DNA of 20,724 bases from Lentisphaerota bacterium (GTDB lineage Bacteria; Verrucomicrobiota; Kiritimatiellia; RFP12; UBA1067), in contig JALHET010000007.1 of the NCBI GenBank assembly GCA_022839525.1, positions 1-20,724 of the forward strand, read 5' to 3'. The notes under the pieces were generated by a model, which was given only the letters and a program-made list of their open reading frames with translations, ran no database searches and was not told the origin of the DNA. Positions 6,354 through 13,299 of this stretch are shown piece after piece (position 1 is the stretch's first letter; each line of letters opens with the position of its first letter). The position numbers and the translations under genes were made by a program.

Positions 6354-8018
6354 ATGCATGCGATAACCGTGACAATCAAAGGGCAGGAGCCGGTGGTGGT
6401 GGCGGCAGGCACGCGCATCAGCGAGCTGGTGCCTTCCGTCGATGCGGAAGGGTTCCCGGTCTTGGGCGCGATCATGAACAACATGGTGCTGCCGCTCTTC
6501 ATACCGCTGGTTGCCGAGGCGACCCTCACGCCGCTGACGATTCGTGACCCTTACGGGTGGAACATCTACCGGAGTTCGCTCTGTTTCCTGCTTGCCAAGA
6601 CCGCTCACGAGTTGTTCCCCGGGATCGAATGCCGTGTGCGCAACTCGGTTGGAGCCGGTCTCTACTGCACGGTCAGTTGGCCGGACCTTTCGGAGGGCGC
6701 GGTCAAACAGAACGTTAAGAAACTTCAGCAGGCCATGCGGGAGACGATCCGGCAGGATCTCCCGATCACCATGGAGACCGTCTCTTACGGGTCGGCCGTC
6801 GAGCTGTTCCGGCAGACCGGGCAGACGGATAAGTTGAACCTGCTGGCGCACCGCAACCCGCCGGTCATATGTGTGGCGCGGTGCGGTTCGTTTCTTGAAC
6901 TGAGCCAGGAGCCGCTGGTGGCACGGACCGGGGTCTTGGAGCTTTTCGACCTGATCCCCCATGCGCAGGGCTTTGTGCTCAATGTCCCGACCTCTTCCAA
7001 ACCGCACGAGCTTCCGCCGCTTCCGCCCTTCGAGTATCTGTTCAAAGTGTATCAGGAGCACATTGACTGGGGGCGCATCGTCGGTGTCACAACCGTCGGA
7101 CAGCTCAACCAGGCCATCCTTGAGAAGAGGGCCGATGATTTCGTGCGCACCGTCGAGGCGTTGCACGACAAGAAGCTGGGGCGCATCGCGGACGAGATCG
7201 CGCAACGCCAGCCGCGCGTGCGGCTCGTGTTGGTTGCGGGCCCCTCCTCAGCGGGCAAGACAACCTTCTCCAAACGGCTCATCACGCATCTGCGCGTCAA
7301 CGGATACAGGCCGATCCTGATCTCGACCGACAATTACTTCGTGGGGGATGAGCGTAATCCCCGCGACGCCGCGGGCAAGCTTGATTACGAGCATATCGAG
7401 GCGATGGATCTGGTGCGCTTGAACAGCGATCTCCTGCGGCTGATGGCGGGGGAAGCGGTTCACATGCGCGCGTTTGATTTCAAGAAAAAGGAAGGGTATG
7501 ACCAAGCCGAGCCCACGAGCCTGTCCGGGGAGGGGATCATCGTGATGGAGGGCATCCACAGTCTTAACCCGCGCTTGACCTCCGACGTGCCCCGCGGGCA
7601 GAAGTTTCTGATCTACATCAATGCGCTGACGCAACTCGGGGTGGACAGCAGCAACCGCATTTCGACGACCGACACCCGCGTGATCCGGCGCATGATCCGC
7701 GACCATCAGTTCCGCGACCGGCCCGCCATCGAGACGCTCCGCATGTGGCCCTCGATCGCGCGCGGGGAGAAACGGTGGATTTACCCGTACCAGCATTTGG
7801 CCGACGCGGTGTTCAACTCTGCGCTCGACTATGAGTTGGCGGTGCTCAAGCCGTTGGCCGCGCCGTTGCTGAACCAGATCAAGCCGTGGGACAGGGAATA
7901 TATCGAGGCGCGCCGGCTGTCCGGTTTCCTGCACAATTTCTCGACGCTGGCGCCGGATGTGGTGCCCGGCGACTCGATTTTGCGCGAGTATATCGGCGGC
8001 AGCCAGTTGACGTATTGA
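6354..8018 (+). CDS. TGS-domain nucleoside kinase (uridine kinase/phosphoribulokinase-like)
   Basis: This 554-residue cytoplasmic protein is of usual length for the fused TGS/nucleoside-kinase family. An N-terminal TGS domain (about 1-65) is followed by a region resembling the second domain of threonyl-tRNA synthetase (about 66-210; AHELFPGIECRVRNSVGAGLYC). The kinase domain follows, with Walker A GPSSAGKTT (296-304) and the substrate-region block ISTDNYFV. Further on lie FDFKKKEGYD and the lid-like VIRRMIRDHQFRDR. It is expected to phosphorylate a nucleoside such as uridine or cytidine with ATP or GTP; specificity cannot be told. AGAGGA lies 7 bases before ATG 6354. It is the second gene of a plus-strand run with short gaps that continues into hisI. 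Confidence 0.9.
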   Translation: MHAITVTIKGQEPVVVAAGTRISELVPSVDAEGFPVLGAIMNNMVLPLFIPLVAEATLTPLTIRDPYGWNIYRSSLCFLLAKTAHELFPGIECRVRNSVGAGLYCTVSWPDLSEGAVKQNVKKLQQAMRETIRQDLPITMETVSYGSAVELFRQTGQTDKLNLLAHRNPPVICVARCGSFLELSQEPLVARTGVLELFDLIPHAQGFVLNVPTSSKPHELPPLPPFEYLFKVYQEHIDWGRIVGVTTVGQLNQAILEKRADDFVRTVEALHDKKLGRIADEIAQRQPRVRLVLVAGPSSAGKTTFSKRLITHLRVNGYRPILISTDNYFVGDERNPRDAAGKLDYEHIEAMDLVRLNSDLLRLMAGEAVHMRAFDFKKKEGYDQAEPTSLSGEGIIVMEGIHSLNPRLTSDVPRGQKFLIYINALTQLGVDSSNRISTTDTRVIRRMIRDHQFRDRPAIETLRMWPSIARGEKRWIYPYQHLADAVFNSALDYELAVLKPLAAPLLNQIKPWDREYIEARRLSGFLHNFSTLAPDVVPGDSILREYIGGSQLTY

Positions 8019-8073
8019 GGGGCCGGAGGTGTGCTCTCACGTTAGGTGAAAAGGGAAAGCAGGAGAATGAAGC

Positions 8074-8487
8074 ATGAGCAAGGAACTTGAAGAGGGAACG
8101 GGTTTGATGTTGGACTTCGCGAAGATCGCGAAGATCGCCGAAACGTGTAAAGATGCGATTCCCGTGGCGGTGCAGCATGCCGACACGAAAGAAGTGATCT
8201 TGGTGGCGTACACCAACGAACTCGCGATGAAGAAGGCCTTTTCCGAACGGATGCTGGTCTTGTGGAGCACATCGCGGAACGTGTTGTGGGAAAAGGGAAA
8301 AAGTTCGGGCGAGACGTTTGACCTTCTGGAGGCACGCGTGAACTGCGAGCAGAATTCCCTGCTCTATATCGTGCGTCCTCGCCGCGGCGCCATCTGCCAC
8401 ACCAAGAACCGGCAGGGCGAGCCGCGCAACTGTTACTACCGCCGCATTGATTTGGATACGCTGACCCTGACAAATCTGGATCCGTAA
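8074..8487 (+). CDS. hisI: HisI-like phosphoribosyl-AMP cyclohydrolase with altered metal triad
   Basis: This is a 137-residue cytoplasmic HisI homologue. HisI hydrolyses phosphoribosyl-AMP to ProFAR in histidine synthesis and uses Zn and Mg. Recognised blocks are VILVAYTNELAM, LWSTSRNVLWEKGKSSGE, AICHTKN and NCYYRR. The three Zn-linked cysteines are present (Cys91, Cys108, Cys120). The usual Asp-x-Asp-x-Asp metal motif reads NCEQN at 90-94, so all three aspartates are replaced (Asn, Glu, Asn). Four extra residues (GEPR) stand before the last cysteine. AGGAG lies upstream of ATG 8074. No other his gene is adjacent. It may be a true HisI of a divergent subfamily or a related enzyme with another substrate; the fold is secure and the activity less so. 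Confidence 0.85.
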   Translation: MSKELEEGTGLMLDFAKIAKIAETCKDAIPVAVQHADTKEVILVAYTNELAMKKAFSERMLVLWSTSRNVLWEKGKSSGETFDLLEARVNCEQNSLLYIVRPRRGAICHTKNRQGEPRNCYYRRIDLDTLTLTNLDP

Positions 8488-8520
8488 GGATAGAGATGCC
8501 TGCGTTTCCGGTTCTGAGGA

Positions 8521-9225
8521 ATGATGAAATACCGTTGTCCATACTGTAAACAAGAGCTTGGCTCCACCTTTTCGGCGCGCTGCCCAAAGTGTGGAAAAAC
8601 CATGCGCGTGTCCGTGAAAACGGATGTCGTGAAGTGGCGTGCCAAACGGCGGGCGCTCAACGGCATCCTGCGCGAGTACGAGCAGAAAAAAGCCGAACTG
8701 CAAGCCGTGGTGTCGCCTACGCTGTTCAGGAACCCGAAGTTTTATTTCGGAGTGATCATTGTGCTTGTGCTGGTCGGGGCCTCACTTTTCACCGCGACGG
8801 ACAAGGCAGTCCGGCGGTTGGATGTGTCGCCGCCTATGAGGGCGTTGCGCAACGTGGACGTGTTGGCCGAGGCGCTGGGGCGTTACCGTTTCCATACCGG
8901 CTGTTTCCCTGATACGGGGCAGGGGCTGGCCGCGCTGGTACGCGACCCCCGCGTGCCGGGGTGGGATGGGCCTTACATCCGTTTTCTCCGCAACGACCCG
9001 TGGGGAACCCCGTTCGTGTATGCGTGCGGGGCAGGGACGAACGGGCTGCCGACGCTTTTCTCCTGCGGGCCGGACAAAACGCCAGGCACCCCGGATGATT
9101 TGCATCCGGATCCAGCCCGGTTCGATCCCGGCACGGCATGGACCAATGGATGGGTCTCTGCGGACAAGCGTCTGCCGGGTGTGGTGGTCTTGCCATCTAA
9201 GCGGCCTGCCGCCGCGAAAAAATAG
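8521..9225 (+). CDS. Zinc ribbon-TM-GspG-like (type II pseudopilin C-domain) fusion protein
   Basis: This 234-residue membrane protein has three parts. A zinc ribbon (CPYC at 6-9, CPKC at 21-24) is followed by a charged, helical linker (about 30-65). One membrane segment follows (about 74-92, FYFGVIIVLVLVGASLFTA). An outside domain (about 105-185) resembles the globular part of the major pseudopilin GspG, with the order FPDTGQGLAALV, GWDGPYI, DPWGTPFVYA, LFSCGPDKTPGTPDD. A prepilin peptidase site is not evident, since the zinc ribbon replaces the short leader and no GFTLxE block is seen. It is therefore probably a membrane-anchored relative rather than a polymerising pilin. ATG 8521 and 8524 are both possible; TGAGGA abuts the former and fits the latter slightly better. 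It lies between hisI and the secreted DUF6067 gene, probably in the same transcript. Confidence 0.75.
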   Translation: MMKYRCPYCKQELGSTFSARCPKCGKTMRVSVKTDVVKWRAKRRALNGILREYEQKKAELQAVVSPTLFRNPKFYFGVIIVLVLVGASLFTATDKAVRRLDVSPPMRALRNVDVLAEALGRYRFHTGCFPDTGQGLAALVRDPRVPGWDGPYIRFLRNDPWGTPFVYACGAGTNGLPTLFSCGPDKTPGTPDDLHPDPARFDPGTAWTNGWVSADKRLPGVVVLPSKRPAAAKK

Positions 9226-9259
9226 TTGAGAACCGTCCGGGGGCGGAAGGAGGGATACG

Positions 9260-11953
9260 ATGCGGAAAAGCCATGCGGCGTGTGCGGTTATGATACGTGT
9301 TATCTTTGCGGCGGCCGGGGGAGGCGCCCTCGCGCAAGAAACGGATCCGGGCCGGGCTCCAGCCGGCGTGATCACCCGTCCGGGCGATCTTTTGAAAGGG
9401 ACGGACGGCACCGAGTTCCGGTTCAGTTATTTTCCCTCCCCGAACCGCTTGCGGCTTCTTTTCCTGTGTCCAACGAACACCTTCGCGCACTGGTCGGCCG
9501 TGCTTGCGGTGGCCGGGAAGAGAACTCCGTTCAGCCTTGGAGAAGGATCGCTGCCGATGGCACCGGCCGGGGTGACGGTCCAGGTGCCGGGATTGGCTGA
9601 AGGCGTGCATGAGATCGCGCTGACCGTTTCCGGTAGTGACGGGCGAAAGCTCGAAATCAAGCGGTCATTTGAGAGGAAGCGGTTCGTGTGGGAGAACGCG
9701 GAACTGGGGCTCGACCGCGTTGTCATTCCCCCTTTCACGCCGCTGACGGTCGACGAAACGGTTCCGGCGGTCGGGTGTGTCTTGCGGGAACACAGCGTGG
9801 ACAACAGCGGTTTTTGGAAACAGGTGTCGAGCCAAGGCCATCCGCTTTTGTCCTCCCCGATGAGGCTTGAAGCCGAAACGGGGACAAACGTCTATGTCGC
9901 CGCTGGCGACGGGAAAGTGGTGTTCACGGAAAAGGCCCCCGACTGTGTCCGTGGTCATGCCGTTTGGGTCGCCGGCCCGTTGCGCGGACGCACGGAGTTC
10001 ATGTTTGATTACGATGGCCTGATGAAACTCGCGGTACGCCTCGACCCAGCCTCAAACCGTGTGGATGCCTTGCGCCTGGTTATCCCCATGAAAAGCGGCG
10101 AGACGTGGCTCATGCACCCCGTGACCGACCTGCTGCGCTTCCACTATGCGGGCCGCATCCCGGACGGCGCGGGGGTTCTCTGGGAGTACAGCGGTAAGAC
10201 CAACGCCGTGCGCTACACCGGGACGGGGAAACCCGACGCCGACGGCAAGGTGTGGGATTCGCGTCATGTGGGGCGGCATCAATTGCCCAAACCGTTCGTC
10301 CCTTACATCTGGCTTGGCGGGCCTGAACGGGGCATTTGCTGGTTTGCCGAGAACGACTGTGACTGGAACCTCGACCCGCAGCGTCCCGCCCTCGAAATCA
10401 GGCGACAAGGCGAGACCACCTCGCTGATCGTCCATCTCTTCACACGCCCCACATCCCTGACGCGCCCGCGCACCCTCACCTTCGGGCTGATGGCCACACC
10501 GGCCAAGCCGATGCCTGAAACGCCCGTGAACTTCCGGCGCTGGTTTCCCGGGGCGCAGGTCACCAATACCGAGCAGGTGGTGAATTTCGGATTCATGGGC
10601 GCCTGCTACTACTGGGGCGCGGCGGGCCCCAGCTATGCGTTCTATCCCGCCTTCAAGAACTTTTCCGTCTATGACGAATTCGTCCGTCTGCGCAAAGGCG
10701 GAACCGCCGACTTCGCGTTCACTGAGAACTGGCTCAAGCAGTTCCAGTCCGCCGAATTCACGTCGCGCCTCGACGAGCATGGACATCCCCCGAACATCGT
10801 CACCTACCGCAACCACATCGACTGGTCGCTGCGCTTTTTCGACAAGGGCGCGTGGTCGTCTCAGCCCGAAAAAGGGCGCACGGGCTGGGTCATCCCCTAC
10901 ACCAACGCGCGCGCGATCAACTGGGGCGAAGAGGCGGAGACCTTCATGGACGAGTGGAGTACCATGGACATTGCCGACCCGCGCTGGCCGGGCGAGGAGC
11001 GTTTCGTGCGTGCCAAGGACGGCGTCTGCCGCCTCGCGGCCTACGGCAAGGTCTCGATCCCCGGCGAAACCTCGGGCATCGCCTACGCCATCGATCCTCT
11101 GCCGAGTTGGCAGAACATGGTCCTGTACTACTTGAAGCGCATGATGGAAACCTTTGCGGACGGTATTTACTTCGACGATTTCTTCCTCTCGCCGAACTAC
11201 ACGCCAACCGGCCCGGGTTACGTGGCCGAGGACGGCACGCTCCGCCCCGGGGTCAACATCTTCGGTTTCCGCGAACTGGCCAAGCGCACTGCCGTGATGC
11301 AGTACCAGATGGGACGCCGCCCGCTGCTGTTCATCCACATGACCAACGCCAACCTCATTCCGTTGCTCTCTTTCGGTACGATCATTCTGGATCACGAGTG
11401 GCGCGACCAAGGAGCATTCAAAGACAAGGACTGCCAGGAGCGGCTCTATCTCGACGGCGATACCAGCCTGCTGCTCGCGCAAAGCACCGGCCTGCAGAGC
11501 GGCTGCCTCAGCGTTTGGCACAACCTCTTCCACGGCGACGAGCGCATCACGCGCAGCGCGCTGGGCGTATCGCTCACGCACGAGATCAAATGCGGCCTGT
11601 GGTACGGAAAACTGCATGAGCGCACAACCGCGATCTTAGCCAACTTCGGCTATGGCCTGCCCGATTGCCGGGTCTGGCGGTACTGGGAAGGTGCGCAGCC
11701 GATCCAGACGGCGGGCGTGCCTGTGAAAACCCTTGTGCTTGCGCGGGGCGGGGAGGCGCTGGTCATTGTCGCCAGTTACGGTCCGGGGGGCGGCGTGTGC
11801 GTTACTCCCGACAGGGCGGCACTCGGCCTTTCCGGCGACCTCGTGGCTGTGAATGCCGAGACGGGCGAGGGTTTTGAAAAGGTTTCTCCGGATCAGTTCA
11901 AGCTGTCCCTGCCCCGGCACGACTTCCGGATCATCCGGTTTTCTACACGTTGA
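9260..11953 (+). CDS. Secreted DUF6067-type glycoside-hydrolase-like protein
   Basis: This 897-residue protein has a Sec signal peptide (hydrophobic residues 6-24, likely cut after ALA at 23-25). The middle matches what I know of DUF6067, a family related to GH123-type glycosidases: PFVPYIWLGGPERGICWFAENDCDW, then LTFGLMATPAKPMPETP. A (beta/alpha)8-like part follows, with DGIYFDDFF (Asp639, Asp640), FIHMTNANLIPLL, IILDHEWRDQG and GVSLTHEIKCGLWYG. The paired aspartates are candidate catalytic residues by position only. The last about 90 residues look like a beta-sandwich. ATG 9260 has GGAGGG upstream, 34 bp after the previous gene. The 3' end overlaps the convergent ychF by 11 bp. It is likely periplasmic or extracellular and acts on a host or algal polysaccharide; the substrate is unknown. 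Confidence 0.8.
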   Translation: MRKSHAACAVMIRVIFAAAGGGALAQETDPGRAPAGVITRPGDLLKGTDGTEFRFSYFPSPNRLRLLFLCPTNTFAHWSAVLAVAGKRTPFSLGEGSLPMAPAGVTVQVPGLAEGVHEIALTVSGSDGRKLEIKRSFERKRFVWENAELGLDRVVIPPFTPLTVDETVPAVGCVLREHSVDNSGFWKQVSSQGHPLLSSPMRLEAETGTNVYVAAGDGKVVFTEKAPDCVRGHAVWVAGPLRGRTEFMFDYDGLMKLAVRLDPASNRVDALRLVIPMKSGETWLMHPVTDLLRFHYAGRIPDGAGVLWEYSGKTNAVRYTGTGKPDADGKVWDSRHVGRHQLPKPFVPYIWLGGPERGICWFAENDCDWNLDPQRPALEIRRQGETTSLIVHLFTRPTSLTRPRTLTFGLMATPAKPMPETPVNFRRWFPGAQVTNTEQVVNFGFMGACYYWGAAGPSYAFYPAFKNFSVYDEFVRLRKGGTADFAFTENWLKQFQSAEFTSRLDEHGHPPNIVTYRNHIDWSLRFFDKGAWSSQPEKGRTGWVIPYTNARAINWGEEAETFMDEWSTMDIADPRWPGEERFVRAKDGVCRLAAYGKVSIPGETSGIAYAIDPLPSWQNMVLYYLKRMMETFADGIYFDDFFLSPNYTPTGPGYVAEDGTLRPGVNIFGFRELAKRTAVMQYQMGRRPLLFIHMTNANLIPLLSFGTIILDHEWRDQGAFKDKDCQERLYLDGDTSLLLAQSTGLQSGCLSVWHNLFHGDERITRSALGVSLTHEIKCGLWYGKLHERTTAILANFGYGLPDCRVWRYWEGAQPIQTAGVPVKTLVLARGGEALVIVASYGPGGGVCVTPDRAALGLSGDLVAVNAETGEGFEKVSPDQFKLSLPRHDFRIIRFSTR

Positions 11954-13043
11954 AGAGGAAGTGGACGACGTCGCCGTCCTGGAAGAGATAGTCCTTGCCC
12001 TCGACGCGCATCACGCCCGCGGCTTTGGCCCCGGCCTCGCCGTTGAGGCGCACGTAGTCGTCGTAAGCGATCACTTCGGCACGGATGAAGCCGCGCTCGA
12101 AATCGGTGTGGATGACGCCCGCGCACTTGGGTGCGGTCCAGCCGCGGCGAAAGGTCCAGGCGCGCGCTTCTTTGGGGCCGGCCGTGAAGTAGCTCGCAAG
12201 CCCGAGCGTGTGATAGGCCATGCGGACGGTCTGGTCTAAGCCGCTTTCCTTTAGACCGTAGGAGGCGAGGAAGTCCTCGCGTTCGGCGTCGGAAAGCCCC
12301 GCCAGTTCGGCTTCCATCTTGGCGGAGATCACCACCATGTCGGAGCCTTTTTTGGTGGCGTGTTCCCGGATCCGCGCCACATGCGCGCTTTCGCCGCTGA
12401 GATCGTTCTCGCCCACATTGGCGCAGTAAATGACCGGCTTGTCGGTGATCATCTGAAGTTCGGCCAGCGTGTTCCCGATGGGGTCGGCTTCGCCGCGCGG
12501 GTAGGTGCGGGCCGGGTGGCCGGCGTCGAAGTGCTTCATGAGCGACTCCATGGCTTCAACTTCTTTGCGCAGCTCTTTATCGGCGCGCGCCTGGCGGCCT
12601 ACACGGTCGATGCGCTTTTCGAGCGACTGCATGTCGGCGAGCACGAGTTCGGTTTCAATGGTTTCGATGTCGCGCACGGGGTCGATCCCGCCTTCGACGT
12701 GCATCACATCTTCATCGGTGAAGCAGCGCACGACCTGAATGATGGCGTTGGTCTCACGGATGTTGGCGAGAAACTTGTTGCCGAGCCCCTCGCCTTTGCT
12801 CGCGCCGCGCACGAGACCCGCGATGTCGATGAAGTCCACGGTTGCCTTGATGATTTGGGCGGGTTTGACGATCTTCGCCAGCGCGTCGAGGCGCGCGTCG
12901 GAAAGGGGAACCGTGGCTTTGTTGGGCTCGATGGTGCAGAAGGGGTAGTTCGCCGCTTCAGCGTTCTGGGCGTGGGTGAGGGCATTGAAAAGGGTTGATT
13001 TGCCGACGTTGGGAAGCCCAATGATGCCGACTGCGAGTGCCAT
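11943..13043 (-). CDS. ychF: Ribosome-binding ATPase YchF (Obg-family)
   Basis: This 366-residue cytoplasmic P-loop ATPase is of the universal YchF/OLA1 family, which binds ribosomes and prefers ATP over GTP. It has G1 GLPNVGKST (9-17) and the G3-region FIDIAGLVRGASKGEGLGN. The altered G4 is CANVGEND, which explains ATP preference in this family. The C-terminal TGS/YchF domain ends in DGDVVHFLFNV, the classical terminus. Length and ends are normal. AAAGGA stands upstream of ATG 13043. The gene overlaps the tail of the DUF6067 gene by 11 bp and is transcribed away from the methyltransferase gene. Confidence 0.97.
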   Translation of the reverse strand: MALAVGIIGLPNVGKSTLFNALTHAQNAEAANYPFCTIEPNKATVPLSDARLDALAKIVKPAQIIKATVDFIDIAGLVRGASKGEGLGNKFLANIRETNAIIQVVRCFTDEDVMHVEGGIDPVRDIETIETELVLADMQSLEKRIDRVGRQARADKELRKEVEAMESLMKHFDAGHPARTYPRGEADPIGNTLAELQMITDKPVIYCANVGENDLSGESAHVARIREHATKKGSDMVVISAKMEAELAGLSDAEREDFLASYGLKESGLDQTVRMAYHTLGLASYFTAGPKEARAWTFRRGWTAPKCAGVIHTDFERGFIRAEVIAYDDYVRLNGEAGAKAAGVMRVEGKDYLFQDGDVVHFLFNV

Positions 13044-13056
13044 GTCAAAATCCTTT

Positions 13057-13071
13057 GGTTTTCAGAAAACC
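13057..13071. promoter_or_regulatory. Perfect 7-bp inverted repeat in the ychF leader
   Basis: GGTTTTC-A-GAAAACC is a perfect palindrome around one base. It lies just downstream of the candidate -10 of ychF and 14 bp before its start codon, over or next to the expected transcription start. The place suits an operator; an RNA hairpin would need to open the central pairs. No regulator is known. Confidence 0.35.
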
Positions 13072-13074
13072 TTA

Positions 13075-13104
13075 ACCATACCACATCCATTCTCAGCACT
13101 CCAA
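13075..13104 (-). promoter_or_regulatory. Candidate promoter for ychF
   Basis: On the minus strand TTGGAG (13099-13104) is followed after 18 bp by TATGGT (13075-13080), preceded by TGTGG, which resembles an extended -10. The leader to ATG 13043 would be about 25 bases. Moderate match only. Confidence 0.35.
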
Positions 13105-13139
13105 GAAATTGGGTGGAATTCATGATCGTTGATGGTTAA

Positions 13140-13277
13140 GCGGCAGAAAGATGGGATCGTTACCCGTGCTGCGATATCGTGTTCGTCAAAGGCATCTGCC
13201 CGAAGTGCGGACGGCGCTTTCTTTACGCCTCAGGCGCGGGTGTGGTATTTTATGCGTGTCTAAAGTGTTGCCCGTGA
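13140..13277 (+). pseudogene. Cysteine-rich zinc-ribbon-like ORF remnant without a proper start
   Basis: After a stop at 13137-13139 this frame reads through to TGA 13275-13277. It encodes a short peptide with three cysteine groups: PCCD, ICPKCGRR and CLKCCP. That spacing is typical of a zinc ribbon. There is no ATG; the first possible start is GTG in CCDIVFV, giving about 32 residues and losing the first cysteine pair, with no clear ribosome binding site. It sits directly upstream of the MmeI-type methyltransferase gene. It could be the broken end of a former gene, a small non-canonical protein, or chance coding-like sequence in GC-rich DNA. Confidence 0.3.
13222..13251 (+). promoter_or_regulatory. 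Weak candidate promoter for the MmeI-family methyltransferase
   Basis: TTTACG (13222-13227), an 18-bp gap and TATTTT (13246-13251) preceded by TGTGG (partial extended -10) lie about 48 bp before ATG 13300. The -35 is poor, and the region also codes for the cysteine-rich remnant. Confidence 0.25.
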
Positions 13278-13299
13278 TACATCGTGGAGTCCGTGCCTT

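Noticed and set aside
10052..11617. Long open frame (521 codons) on the minus strand inside the DUF6067 gene
   Set aside because: It is antisense to a gene with signal peptide and family blocks; its Arg/Gly/Val-rich composition is typical of a GC-rich shadow frame.
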